From RBG-16-42-24 sp964396785 (GTDB lineage: Bacteria; Patescibacteriota; Microgenomatia; UBA8517): DNA of 51,070 nucleotides. Position numbers and translations under genes: made by a program. The notes under the pieces were generated by a model that saw only the letters and a program-made list of their open reading frames with translations, made no database searches and was not told the origin of the DNA. The stretch spans positions 1 through 51,070 of the forward strand of contig CAYNFU010000003.1 of the NCBI GenBank assembly GCA_964396785.1, written 5' to 3'. Shown one piece after another: positions 33,076 to 40,755 of the stretch; the stretch's first letter is position 1, and every line of letters starts with the position of its first letter.

Positions 33076-34803
33076 TTAGGGTTGTGTATCTGTAGGCGTA
33101 GGGGTAATTGGCTCGGATTCCTTCTGGGGAATCGCAAGGACCTTGTGCTTAACTAAAATCCCTTTGACCAGTCCAAAGAAATCCCATACTTCTTTTGAAC
33201 CAAGAAGAATACTAATGACAAGGTAAATTACAACTCCAACTCCCGTAACCATGATCGTGAGAGCAAAAAGGTTTCCAGTGTAGCGAGTATCAAGAACAAA
33301 TCGCTCAAAGGGAATTTCGCGGGTTGCATCAATAGTCCCTAAAAAAGAAAGCCTCTTTACCCAAACACTTCTGTCAAAAATCTTAAGAAGAAAAAACATT
33401 GCCGACCCTGCTCCGAGGGAAGCAATCAGAGTTTTTAGAGGAGAAATAAGAAGACTTACGAAATTTTCTGCCTCGATTCTTTTTGTAATTAAATAAAAAA
33501 GGACAATCGCCTGAATTCCCGCCCCAATTGAGAAGGCGAGTGCTAGTCCCCAGACGGGAAGGGAAAAACCCCTAATAAAAATAAAGTCTAAGACTACAAC
33601 CACCAATATTGAGATAATGGATACTATTACCGGGGTCTTAGTATCGTGGAGTGCATAAAATCCCCTTGAAAGAAGAGACACCGCTGACTGGAAGGAAACT
33701 CCCAGGGCAAAGGCCGAAACGACGAGTCCCGTTTGTACCGTTGATTCCCAACTAAATATATCCGTTCCGAAGATAAGCCTTACCAAAGGGATTCTTAAAA
33801 CTATTAAAACAGTCGCCATGGGAGCGACAAAAAAGATTATCTGGTAAAGCGCCCCCAAAAGTGTTCTTCTAAAATCCGAAGGATTACCAGCCTGCCTTGC
33901 GAGGGTGGGAAGAGCCGCTTTGGCAACTGAAGATCCAAAAAGACCAACCGGAAGAAATTGGAGGGTGCTTGCGAATGTAAAATAGGTGTAGGAAGCGGTT
34001 GAAATGATTGAAGCTAAAGATAGCTCAACTAACTTTGAAGCTTGCAGGAAACTTACCTCGATAATCCTAGGCAGGGCGAGTTTTCCAATAGTTTTTACGT
34101 CTTTATTTAACTTAATTTTAGGAGAAAATCTAAAACCTAACTTCACTGCGAATGGAAGCTGAATAAGAAAATGTAAGAAGGACCCCAAAAGTACTCCAAG
34201 AGCCGGGGCAAGTAGTCCAAATTTACCGACCAGGAGAATGGTTCCAAAAATGATTCCTAGATTATAAAAAAGGGGGGCAAGGGCTGGAACCAAAAAACGC
34301 CTCAGAGATTCTAGTACCGAAGTTAAGACATAACTCACTACAAAAAAACCCTGGGCGGCAAAAAGAATTCTAGCAATTTTGACTATTTGGGCCCTCTGGG
34401 TAGGGTCATATCCTGGGGCAAAAAGGCTATATAATGGGTCGGCAAAAAGGGCCAAAATAAATCCCACAAGTAAGAATGCTATTGCTCCAATATTCGTTAC
34501 ACTCTCCGCAATATTCCATGCATTCTTCCTGCCCCGCTTTAAAGCTTTGGTGAAAACAGGAATAAAAGCGGATGAAAATGTTCCAAAAACTAAAACTTCA
34601 AAAACCAGGTCTGGAAGTCTAAAGGCTGCGAAGAAGAGCGATAGTTCCTCCGCTCCAAAAAAGTGAGCCAAAACCCTCTGGCGCACAAGTCCTAAGACTC
34701 TTGAAGCAACAACCATAAGCATGATAATAGTTGCGGCAGACAAGACCGAAGTTTGGGCCGAAAAGATAAGTTTTTTCCCTTTTGAAATTATTTTTCCAAC
34801 CAT
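33076..34803 (-). CDS. murJ: Lipid II flippase MurJ
   Basis: MurJ moves the peptidoglycan precursor lipid II across the cytoplasmic membrane. The 575-residue sequence has about 14 hydrophobic helices and the MurJ/MviN signatures: ASRVLGLVRQRVLAHFFG near the N-terminus, FRLPDLVFEVLVFGTFSSAFIPVF, QFLPVGLFGSSVAKAALP, and RGFYALHDTKTPV in the second half. The hydrophilic C-terminus ends in PTPTDTQP, a Pro/Thr tail like that of S12 and of the surface proteins further on. It is divergent from rpsT, with overlapping promoters. Confidence 0.95.
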   Translation of the reverse strand: MVGKIISKGKKLIFSAQTSVLSAATIIMLMVVASRVLGLVRQRVLAHFFGAEELSLFFAAFRLPDLVFEVLVFGTFSSAFIPVFTKALKRGRKNAWNIAESVTNIGAIAFLLVGFILALFADPLYSLFAPGYDPTQRAQIVKIARILFAAQGFFVVSYVLTSVLESLRRFLVPALAPLFYNLGIIFGTILLVGKFGLLAPALGVLLGSFLHFLIQLPFAVKLGFRFSPKIKLNKDVKTIGKLALPRIIEVSFLQASKLVELSLASIISTASYTYFTFASTLQFLPVGLFGSSVAKAALPTLARQAGNPSDFRRTLLGALYQIIFFVAPMATVLIVLRIPLVRLIFGTDIFSWESTVQTGLVVSAFALGVSFQSAVSLLSRGFYALHDTKTPVIVSIISILVVVVLDFIFIRGFSLPVWGLALAFSIGAGIQAIVLFYLITKRIEAENFVSLLISPLKTLIASLGAGSAMFFLLKIFDRSVWVKRLSFLGTIDATREIPFERFVLDTRYTGNLFALTIMVTGVGVVIYLVISILLGSKEVWDFFGLVKGILVKHKVLAIPQKESEPITPTPTDTQP

Positions 34804-34831
34804 TGTTTTTTAAATCTTCATAGATTATACT
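34803..34831 (+). promoter_or_regulatory. rpsT promoter, leaderless geometry
   Basis: TTGTTT (34803-34808) and TATACT (34826-34831) are spaced 17 bp, and the -10 ends exactly 7 positions before the rpsT ATG (34838), putting the expected start of transcription on the start codon. The -35 touches the murJ start codon on the other strand. Confidence 0.7.
34824..34829 (-). promoter_or_regulatory. murJ -10 box overlapping that of rpsT
   Basis: TATAAT on the minus strand (34829-34824) shares four bases with the rpsT -10 on the plus strand. It predicts a murJ start near 34817 and a 14-nt leader. The -35 is weak (TTGTTA at 15 bp or TTTGTT at 16 bp). Confidence 0.55.
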
Positions 34832-34837
34832 CTGCCC

Positions 34838-35128
34838 ATGCCCGTAACAAAAACGGCAAAAAGAGCCTTAAGGGCGGCCAAAAGAAAGGCTATAGTAAAT
34901 AGCTCTATTATAAAAAATTTGGAGATTGCTGTCCGTGTTGCCAAAAAATCAAAATCCGCCGAGAAGATTATTAAGGCTACCTCACTTCTTGATAGGGCTG
35001 CCAAAAAGAAAGCGATTCATAAAAATAAGGCCGCAAGAATTAAAAGCATTCTCTCAAAACTTACCCCCCGAAGGACAAATCACCCTAAGGCAAAGACGAA
35101 ACCAGCAAAAAAGACCTCAAAAAAGTAA
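34838..35128 (+). CDS. rpsT: 30S ribosomal protein S20
   Basis: S20 is a helical-bundle protein bound to the 5' and 3' minor domains of 16S rRNA. The 96-residue sequence is highly basic, with KTAKRALRAAKRKAIVNSS at the N-terminus, LLDRAAKKKAIHKNKAARIKS in the C-terminal half and a Lys-rich tail. Size and composition fit the family. The ATG coincides with the predicted transcription start, so the mRNA is likely leaderless. It is a single gene divergent from murJ and followed after 46 bp by pilN. Confidence 0.93.
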   Translation: MPVTKTAKRALRAAKRKAIVNSSIIKNLEIAVRVAKKSKSAEKIIKATSLLDRAAKKKAIHKNKAARIKSILSKLTPRRTNHPKAKTKPAKKTSKK

Positions 35129-35160
35129 GATTTTCGTTTCTTTCATGGCTTTCCATGTGG

Positions 35161-35166
35161 TATATT
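35161..35166 (+). promoter_or_regulatory. Possible pilN operon -10 box
   Basis: TATATT (35161-35166) lies 8 bases before the pilN ATG and would give a leader of about 2 nt. The -35 is poor (TTTCTT at 18 bp). Confidence 0.4.
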
Positions 35167-35174
35167 GAGACTGC

Positions 35175-35735
35175 ATGGCTGCCCGAAAAAAACAATCTTT
35201 AATTAATCTTTTACCTTCTGAAGAGTTTGCTGGTTCAACAACTGGAAGAGCTCTAGCTTGGGCCCTATCTACATTTCGCTACATTGTTATTGTTACAGAA
35301 CTAGTAGTAATTTTGGCATTTATATCGAGATTTTGGCTCGACGCCCAAAACCAAAGCCTGAGAGAAGAAATAGAACAGAAACAAGCACTTATCGCGAGTT
35401 CTTCCGACTTTGAAAAAGAGTTTAAAGAAGTTCAAAAACGTCTTACCGTTTATAAAACCCTTACAAAAGACTCCCTTTCTTTCTCAAAAATATTCACAGA
35501 TATTTCAACTAATATCCCAGATGACGTCTTATTATCAACCATCACATTTTTTGAAACTGGATTAACTATTGAAGGTTTTTCGTCAAACGAAAGGAGTATC
35601 GTCCAACTTGCAGTCAACCTTGAGAAAAACGCCGGATATCCAGATACTTCTGTCGCCTCGGTAAGTACAAACAAGGAAGATCCTTCTCTTCTTGAATTTA
35701 GTCTTAATGTTGCTCTTCCAAAGGAGGGTATTTAA
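35175..35735 (+). CDS. pilN: Type IV pilus assembly protein PilN
   Basis: The 186-residue protein has the PilN layout: a short cytoplasmic N-terminus with INLLP (10-14), the motif that PilN uses to bind the actin-like protein PilM, one membrane helix (about 33-52), a coiled coil (about 55-95) and a small ferredoxin-like outer domain. PilN and PilO form the inner-membrane alignment complex of type IV pili. It abuts pilO with no gap. No pilM is adjacent. Downstream surface-protein genes in the same run suggest a pilus-linked surface unit. Confidence 0.85.
   Translation: MAARKKQSLINLLPSEEFAGSTTGRALAWALSTFRYIVIVTELVVILAFISRFWLDAQNQSLREEIEQKQALIASSSDFEKEFKEVQKRLTVYKTLTKDSLSFSKIFTDISTNIPDDVLLSTITFFETGLTIEGFSSNERSIVQLAVNLEKNAGYPDTSVASVSTNKEDPSLLEFSLNVALPKEGI
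35721..35727 (+). promoter_or_regulatory. Strong Shine-Dalgarno sequence before pilO
   Basis: AAGGAGG followed by a further G lies 8-9 nt before the pilO ATG. It is the best Shine-Dalgarno sequence in the window and shows that this organism can use one inside an operon, even though many first genes appear leaderless. Confidence 0.7.
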
Positions 35736-36386
35736 ATGGCTCTAGGTTGGAGATCAAATTATTTTCGTTACAAAACTTACTTCCTCAACGTTGTAGGTCA
35801 TTACCAAAAAAGAGACGACTTAAAAATGTTTATGGAATTTATGCTCTCTTTGGCGACTATTGCGATATTCGGCATATTTGCAATAAGACCTACACTTTTG
35901 ACTATAGCCGAGCTTTTAAAAGAAATTGAAGGCAAAAAACAAACCGTTAGCATCATGAATGAAAAAATAGAAAATCTAAATCAGGCCCAAGCACTCTATG
36001 AAGAAGTAAGACCCGACATAGACCTTCTTAAAATAGCGATACCCAAAAAGGGCGAGCCCGAGAATCTCGTCCGACAATTTGAGGGAGTAGTAAGTCAAAA
36101 TCCTATAAGCATTCTTTCGCTATCTCTCGGACAAGTAAACATTTTGGGTGAGAGTGTCCCAATCGGGGTAATCACAACGAACGAGCTTCCCGAAGGGGCC
36201 GAGGGATTAGCGTTTACGATAAGCTCAAGCTCCGACTACCCCTTGCTTTCTTCTTTTGTAAAATCTTTGGAAGGGTTAAGACGACCTTATAAACTCGATG
36301 CCTTATATATTAATACTGCGCTTACACTTGAAGGAGGTAAGCAATTGATTCTTGTCATTAATGCACACTCGCCGTATCTTAAATAA
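35736..36386 (+). CDS. pilO: Type IV pilus assembly protein PilO-like
   Basis: The 216-residue protein follows pilN directly and shows PilO architecture: a cytoplasmic N-terminus, one membrane helix (about 33-57), a coiled coil (EIEGKKQTVSIMNEKIENL) and an outer domain with the PKKGEPENLVRQFE segment. PilO pairs with PilN to couple the pilus motor to the envelope. Sequence identity to proteobacterial PilO is low and the assignment rests on layout and neighbour. It begins after a strong Shine-Dalgarno sequence. Confidence 0.8.
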   Translation: MALGWRSNYFRYKTYFLNVVGHYQKRDDLKMFMEFMLSLATIAIFGIFAIRPTLLTIAELLKEIEGKKQTVSIMNEKIENLNQAQALYEEVRPDIDLLKIAIPKKGEPENLVRQFEGVVSQNPISILSLSLGQVNILGESVPIGVITTNELPEGAEGLAFTISSSSDYPLLSSFVKSLEGLRRPYKLDALYINTALTLEGGKQLILVINAHSPYLK

Positions 36387-36392
36387 ATAGAC

Positions 36393-36743
36393 ATGAAGAG
36401 AAAAATGCCGGCTTTGGTTTCAACTGCAATACTTACCGTAATCACATTATTCATGTGGATAGCTTTTAGCGTCTATCGGGTACTCACTGAACAGCCACCA
36501 ATAAGTGTTCCTCCCGAGATACTTGAACCAATCTCCCCAACTCTTGATAAAGAGGCTCTTGCAACTTTATCGCAAAGGACATATTTTGAGGAGACAGATG
36601 TGCCAGAAACATTTGTAAATCAAGGCCCGCAAGTCACCCAGCAACTCTCCGTCCCGGAGGCTACTCCCGCGTCGACGATTTCACCTAGCCCAGCACCAGA
36701 AGCCACCGGCTCGGCAGAATTAACAGCAACACCGACACCATGA
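36393..36743 (+). CDS. Single-pass membrane protein with Pro/Thr-rich outer tail
   Basis: The 116-residue protein has one membrane helix (about 9-29), then an outer segment (PPEILEPISPTLDKEALATL) and a low-complexity tail rich in Pro, Ser, Ala and Thr that ends TATPTP. No family is recognised. Its place after pilN-pilO, where other bacteria have the lipoprotein pilP, suggests a linker between the PilNO complex and the surface, but there is no sequence support for PilP. Its TGA overlaps the next ATG (ATGA). Confidence 0.6.
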   Translation: MKRKMPALVSTAILTVITLFMWIAFSVYRVLTEQPPISVPPEILEPISPTLDKEALATLSQRTYFEETDVPETFVNQGPQVTQQLSVPEATPASTISPSPAPEATGSAELTATPTP

Positions 36744-38125
36744 AAGGAAAAATACCTACAATCATAGTTTTAGTAATGCTTGTAATAGGTGTGGTGGTCG
36801 GGGTTTTTTTGGTAAGAAACCGGCAAATTTTTAGACTTGGGGCAAGTGGAGAGATTACCCCTAAGGACGTACGCGTGACCAATATTACCGAATCGTCCTT
36901 AACTGTTTCGTGGACAACCGACAACGAGACTTCGGGAGCGGTATCATTTGGAAAAAATGAGATGCTTGGGCAAACTCTATTAAGCGAAGTCGAAGGGCAA
37001 GCGACACTTCATTCGGCGGTTCTTACAGGGTTAGATCCCGAAAGTAGCTATTTTATTAACATAAATTCAAATGAAACGGAATTTGATAATAACGGGGTCT
37101 CTTGGCAGGTCTCAACGGGGCCGGTCCTTGAACCCACAACCGAAACGATTGTTATTTCAGGGAAGATTTTAGATACAGATGGAAATCCCGCCGGAGGAGT
37201 CCTGGTTTATGTAGCAATTGGAGGAGGAACTCCACTTTCAACCCTCACCTCCTCTGATGGAAATTGGGTTATCCCCATTTCTACCTCAAGAACTCTCGAT
37301 TTAACGTCATTCGTTTCAATTGACGAAGAAAACTCCTTGGCAGAAATCTCCGTCCAGGGAGGTATAGGCGGTATTGCATCAGCCCAGATTTACCCGATAT
37401 CGGCAAAACCTGCGCCCCCAATAACCCTGGGCCAGGTACACGATTTCCGAAATCTTCCCCCGTCAACTCCAGGGGAAACTCCTGGGGCAACAATTGAAAT
37501 ACCCGAAGGGGAGGAGCAAGAATCTGGTTTTGCAGTACCCGAAACCGCAACCGCTTCGGGTCAAACTGTAACTCTTGAGAGTGTAGATAGTGGCGAAGTG
37601 GTAGCAACAACCCAACCAGAATTTTTCGGGGAAGGACCTAAGGGTACTGTAATTACGGTAACACTCGAATCAGACCCAGTTATCGATCAAGTTACGGTCG
37701 GGACTGATGGAGAATGGAACTGGACACCACCCGAGGGTCTTTTACCTGGAACCCACAAAATTACACTTTCTTGGAGAGACGCCCAAGGAATATTAAGAGC
37801 GCTAACTCGAACTTTTGTCGTTCAAGCAGCAGAGGAACCTGCATTCACCGCAACCCCTTCGGCTTCACCAACTCCGAGGGCAACCTCAACTCCTACGCCG
37901 ACCCCCAAACCGACGGGATCTCCAACGCCAACGCCCAAAGTCACGGCGACGCCGTCTGCTACTCTTACACCAACCAAAAAGCCTACCCCCACGGCAACTG
38001 GCTCATCCCTCCCAGATGCCGGTAGTCCGGGAGGAACCCTGGCTCTGGTTCTTTTTGGAGTCTCACTCCTAACATTTAGCACTCTCTCCCTAGCCCTATC
38101 TTTCAAAAAAGAGAAAAGCGCATGA
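36740..38125 (+). CDS. Surface protein with fibronectin-type domain and LPDAG sorting signal
   Basis: The 461-residue protein has an N-terminal signal/membrane helix (about 5-25). A fibronectin type III-like domain follows (about 42-128, with TNITESSLTVSWTT). Next comes a carboxypeptidase-regulatory/CNA-B-like domain (about 137-220, GKILDTDGNPAGGVLVYV). A further beta-sandwich (about 275-362) precedes a Pro/Thr-rich spacer (366-420). It ends with LPDAG (424-428), a hydrophobic helix (433-454) and a lysine-containing tail (KKEKSA): the tripartite sortase signal. It overlaps its neighbours by 4 bases on both sides. I infer an anchored surface or pilus-associated adhesin. Confidence 0.8.
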   Translation: MKGKIPTIIVLVMLVIGVVVGVFLVRNRQIFRLGASGEITPKDVRVTNITESSLTVSWTTDNETSGAVSFGKNEMLGQTLLSEVEGQATLHSAVLTGLDPESSYFININSNETEFDNNGVSWQVSTGPVLEPTTETIVISGKILDTDGNPAGGVLVYVAIGGGTPLSTLTSSDGNWVIPISTSRTLDLTSFVSIDEENSLAEISVQGGIGGIASAQIYPISAKPAPPITLGQVHDFRNLPPSTPGETPGATIEIPEGEEQESGFAVPETATASGQTVTLESVDSGEVVATTQPEFFGEGPKGTVITVTLESDPVIDQVTVGTDGEWNWTPPEGLLPGTHKITLSWRDAQGILRALTRTFVVQAAEEPAFTATPSASPTPRATSTPTPTPKPTGSPTPTPKVTATPSATLTPTKKPTPTATGSSLPDAGSPGGTLALVLFGVSLLTFSTLSLALSFKKEKSA

Positions 38126-38523
38126 ACGAAAACCTTAAACGAAGATTGCCAATAATTGGCGTTGCGGCTGCAACTATAGTTCTCGCTGGAATTGCAGTTT
38201 TTACGGCTACTAGAATCTTTCAATCAAGGGAGGAGAACATCTCCCCAATCGCGCCCGAGGAGGAGCTCGCCCAAGCTCCAACTTTCACTCCAACTCCCTT
38301 ACCTACCTCTACCCCTACAATAAACCTCTCGGGAACTCCCACTCCAACGAGAACTTTGACGCCAACTGCTTCTACCTCGGGAACCCTCACTCCAACAAAA
38401 AAATTGACGGCCACTCCGACCTCAGCCGAAACCCTTCCGGATGCTGGAATTTCATATCCCACTCTAGTTGGAGTATCTGTAGGGCTCGTCCTTCTAATTG
38501 CGGGAGTGCTCTTGGCCATTTAA
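38122..38523 (+). CDS. Small Pro/Thr-rich membrane protein with LPDAG sorting signal
   Basis: The 133-residue protein has a hydrophobic N-terminal helix (about 10-30), a Thr/Pro-rich middle (55-103) and LPDAG at 105-109 followed by a hydrophobic helix (114-133). The usual positive tail after the helix is lacking. The TLTPTKK stretch before LPDAG is shared with the preceding protein, suggesting common ancestry of the C-terminal cassette. It overlaps the preceding gene by 4 bases (ATGA). It is either a second sortase substrate or a small stalk/anchor partner of the larger surface protein. Confidence 0.7.
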   Translation: MNENLKRRLPIIGVAAATIVLAGIAVFTATRIFQSREENISPIAPEEELAQAPTFTPTPLPTSTPTINLSGTPTPTRTLTPTASTSGTLTPTKKLTATPTSAETLPDAGISYPTLVGVSVGLVLLIAGVLLAI

Positions 38524-38546
38524 TCCTCAAAAAGTTATTTTTCCGC

Positions 38547-38552
38547 TATACT
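38547..38552 (+). promoter_or_regulatory. Possible -10 box before the 38570 membrane protein
   Basis: TATACT (38547-38552) predicts a start near 38559 and an 11-nt leader. No good -35 is visible. It supports the ATG at 38570 over the upstream TTG frame. Confidence 0.4.
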
Positions 38553-38569
38553 TTGATAGTTTAAAGTTA

Positions 38570-40198
38570 ATGAGAAAGTATCTTTCATTTCCCGAAATTC
38601 TTATATTTCTACCCATCCTCGCTTTTTCGTTACTTCTGATGTTCAAAACATTCCAGATTTCTCCCGATGGAAATTTAAAAATTGCAACTAAGGCCTGGAG
38701 TGATTTCGCCGCAACAATTCCACTTATTCGTTCATTCTCTTTGGGTGATAATTTTCCACCCGAATATCCTCTTTTTGCTGGACCACCGATTCGATACCAT
38801 TTCCTCTTTTTTTTATTTGTGGGATTTTTGGAGAGAATCGGCTTGAGACTCGATTGGGCTCTTAATATCCCTAGCGCAATTTCATTCTTCCTTTTAACTC
38901 TGGTTATTTATTTTTTGGGGGTAAAAGTTTTCAAAAAAAAGAGCATTGGAATACTATCCGTTGTTCTTTTTCTTTTTAATGGGTCATTCTCTTTTTTGGA
39001 ATTTCTAAAGACTCACCCTATCTCTCCTAATTTTGTAAATGAAATTACCAAGGCTACCCAATTTGCATCTTTCGGTCCCTATGACGGCAAAATTGTCTCC
39101 GCCTTTTGGAGTCTTAATATTTTTACCAATCAGAGACACCTGGCTTTAGCCTATGCGGCTTTCTTACTTTTGGTTTTTTTCCTTTATAGATTCACAGATG
39201 TAAATAAAAAATTTTCCATAAAAGTTGTTGTGCTACTTTCGCTACTCATTGGTCTTTTTCCTTTTATCCACCTTGCTGTCTTTGGAATGATGCTTATCGC
39301 ACTTGGAGTATTTTTCTTACTTTACCCAAAGGCAAGATATCAAATATTTCTAATCGGCCTTTTTTCGTTAGCCATTGCTCTCCCCCAAATCCTTTATATG
39401 GGTAAGTCTCAAATAACTGTAAAGTTTTTCGATCCCGGCTATTTGGTACAAAATCTAAACCTGGTCAATTTTATTAAATATTGGGTTTTGAATTTAGGTT
39501 TAGGAGTTTTCCTTGCCCCAATAGGATTTGCGCTTGTACCAAAGAAGATTAAGAAAATTTTCTTCCCATTCCTCACCCTTTTTGTCGTTGGAAATCTTTT
39601 TCGCTTCTCGCCGGAGGTCGCAGCAAATCACAAATTCTTCAACCTATTTTTAATCGGAGCAAATTTTTTTACAGCTTTTGCACTAGTGAGTATTTGGGAT
39701 AAAAAAATTGTTGGAAAAGTATTGGTAGCGAGTTCCATCTTCTTACTAACTTTCTCCGGAATTATCGATATATTCCCAATACTAAATGACGGCTACATTG
39801 AAATTTCTGACTATCGAAAAAATCAAACCTCCCAATTTATTATCAGAAATTCCACAAAGGATAGTCTGATATTAAATTCATCCTATCTTTACGACCCAGC
39901 CTCGCTTGCCGGAAGAAAAATATATTTGGGCTGGCCTTATTTTTCTTGGTCTGCCGGATACGATACAGACACGCGTTTTCAAATGCTAAGGTCCATCCTT
40001 GAAGCAAAAGACAAGAAAACTGCGTGCGCACTTCTGACTCAAGAGGGCATCGATTATATTGAAACTTCCGAACCAACATCTCTAGAAGGAGTGCAAGCAA
40101 ATTATTCTTTATTTGAGAAAAATTTCGAAAAAATATTTATCGATCCAAGACTGAAGCTCAATATATATGATGTAAAAGTATCTTGTGTAAAAAATTAA
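38570..40198 (+). CDS. Large integral membrane protein, GT-C/YYY-like
   Basis: The 542-residue protein has about 10-12 hydrophobic helices, including RYHFLFFLFVGFLERIGL after a conserved-looking loop (FPPEYPLFAGPPIRYHF). Its C-terminus (about 450-542) is a soluble domain with LAGRKIYLGWPYFSW and TQEGIDYIE. Layout and the GPPIRYHF loop resemble the DUF2298/YYY protein at 42815-44845, suggesting distant relationship. It could be a GT-C glycosyltransferase or a sugar-lipid-handling membrane protein. The ATG at 38570 was chosen because upstream codons lie inside the previous gene and use TTG. Confidence 0.7.
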   Translation: MRKYLSFPEILIFLPILAFSLLLMFKTFQISPDGNLKIATKAWSDFAATIPLIRSFSLGDNFPPEYPLFAGPPIRYHFLFFLFVGFLERIGLRLDWALNIPSAISFFLLTLVIYFLGVKVFKKKSIGILSVVLFLFNGSFSFLEFLKTHPISPNFVNEITKATQFASFGPYDGKIVSAFWSLNIFTNQRHLALAYAAFLLLVFFLYRFTDVNKKFSIKVVVLLSLLIGLFPFIHLAVFGMMLIALGVFFLLYPKARYQIFLIGLFSLAIALPQILYMGKSQITVKFFDPGYLVQNLNLVNFIKYWVLNLGLGVFLAPIGFALVPKKIKKIFFPFLTLFVVGNLFRFSPEVAANHKFFNLFLIGANFFTAFALVSIWDKKIVGKVLVASSIFLLTFSGIIDIFPILNDGYIEISDYRKNQTSQFIIRNSTKDSLILNSSYLYDPASLAGRKIYLGWPYFSWSAGYDTDTRFQMLRSILEAKDKKTACALLTQEGIDYIETSEPTSLEGVQANYSLFEKNFEKIFIDPRLKLNIYDVKVSCVKN

Positions 40199-40755
40199 GG
40201 AAAAATATTCTTTTTACTTATCCTAAATAGATCGGTAACGAAATTATAGACGCTCATTACAAATTTCCCGCGACTGGTGATTCTATAGCCCGACCCACTG
40301 TTAAAAATATTCCCTGAGACGGTCTGTTCGTCAAATCGTTTTCGAACACCTTCATGTTCATAAATGTATTTATCGATTAAAACTTTTGCCATTTCTTCTT
40401 CTGAGATTTCTCTATCCGAATTTTCGTTCATATATCCCAACAGAAAAGTGGAAACTGAACGCTCGGCAGTAACCGGAAGGTGGGTGAAAAAAACTAAGTT
40501 TAGACAAAAGATTAATACCGAGGACAGAAGTGCGTCAGAAAGAGAAAAAGTTTTGCCGCGAAGAGCAAAATTTATTCCCACCCCAACAAAAAAAGTAAAT
40601 AATGTGACAATGCTAAGAAAAATAATCCCTCGATAAAAAAGCACCGTAGTACTTTTTGCTAGTTCTGTCTGAAAAAGCAGAATAAAAAGGGCCGTACCTA
40701 ATACGAATAACTCGAGGTGTAAAAGAAATAACCAAAGACTTTTTTTGACATTCAT
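40195..40755 (-). CDS. Membrane protein of unknown function with soluble C-terminal domain
   Basis: The 186-residue protein has three hydrophobic helices (about 6-27, 40-62, 74-92) followed by a soluble C-terminus (105-186) of predicted helices and a short beta-hairpin (SGNIFNSGSGYRITSRGKFVMSVYNF, read as VSGNIFN and GYRITSRGKF). No family is recognised. Its start overlaps the stop of the upstream glycosyltransferase-like gene (ATGA), and its end overlaps the convergent 38570 gene by 4 bases. It probably works with the gene upstream. Confidence 0.6.
   Translation of the reverse strand: MNVKKSLWLFLLHLELFVLGTALFILLFQTELAKSTTVLFYRGIIFLSIVTLFTFFVGVGINFALRGKTFSLSDALLSSVLIFCLNLVFFTHLPVTAERSVSTFLLGYMNENSDREISEEEMAKVLIDKYIYEHEGVRKRFDEQTVSGNIFNSGSGYRITSRGKFVMSVYNFVTDLFRISKKNIFP

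Noticed and set aside
37853..38005. Repetitive CCNACN DNA in the surface-protein spacer as a possible CRISPR or satellite repeat
   Set aside because: The repetition is codon-level (Pro/Thr-rich protein sequence), without constant repeat length or unique spacers.
38498..38569. Upstream TTG start of the 38570 membrane protein
   Set aside because: It would overlap the LPDAG protein gene, and the intergenic TATACT box plus ATG at 38570 fit better.
40180..40230. AT-rich GTAAAA...TTTTAC inverted repeat between the two convergent genes as a terminator
   Set aside because: The stem is made of A/T pairs with a long loop and lies across both stop codons, so support is too weak.
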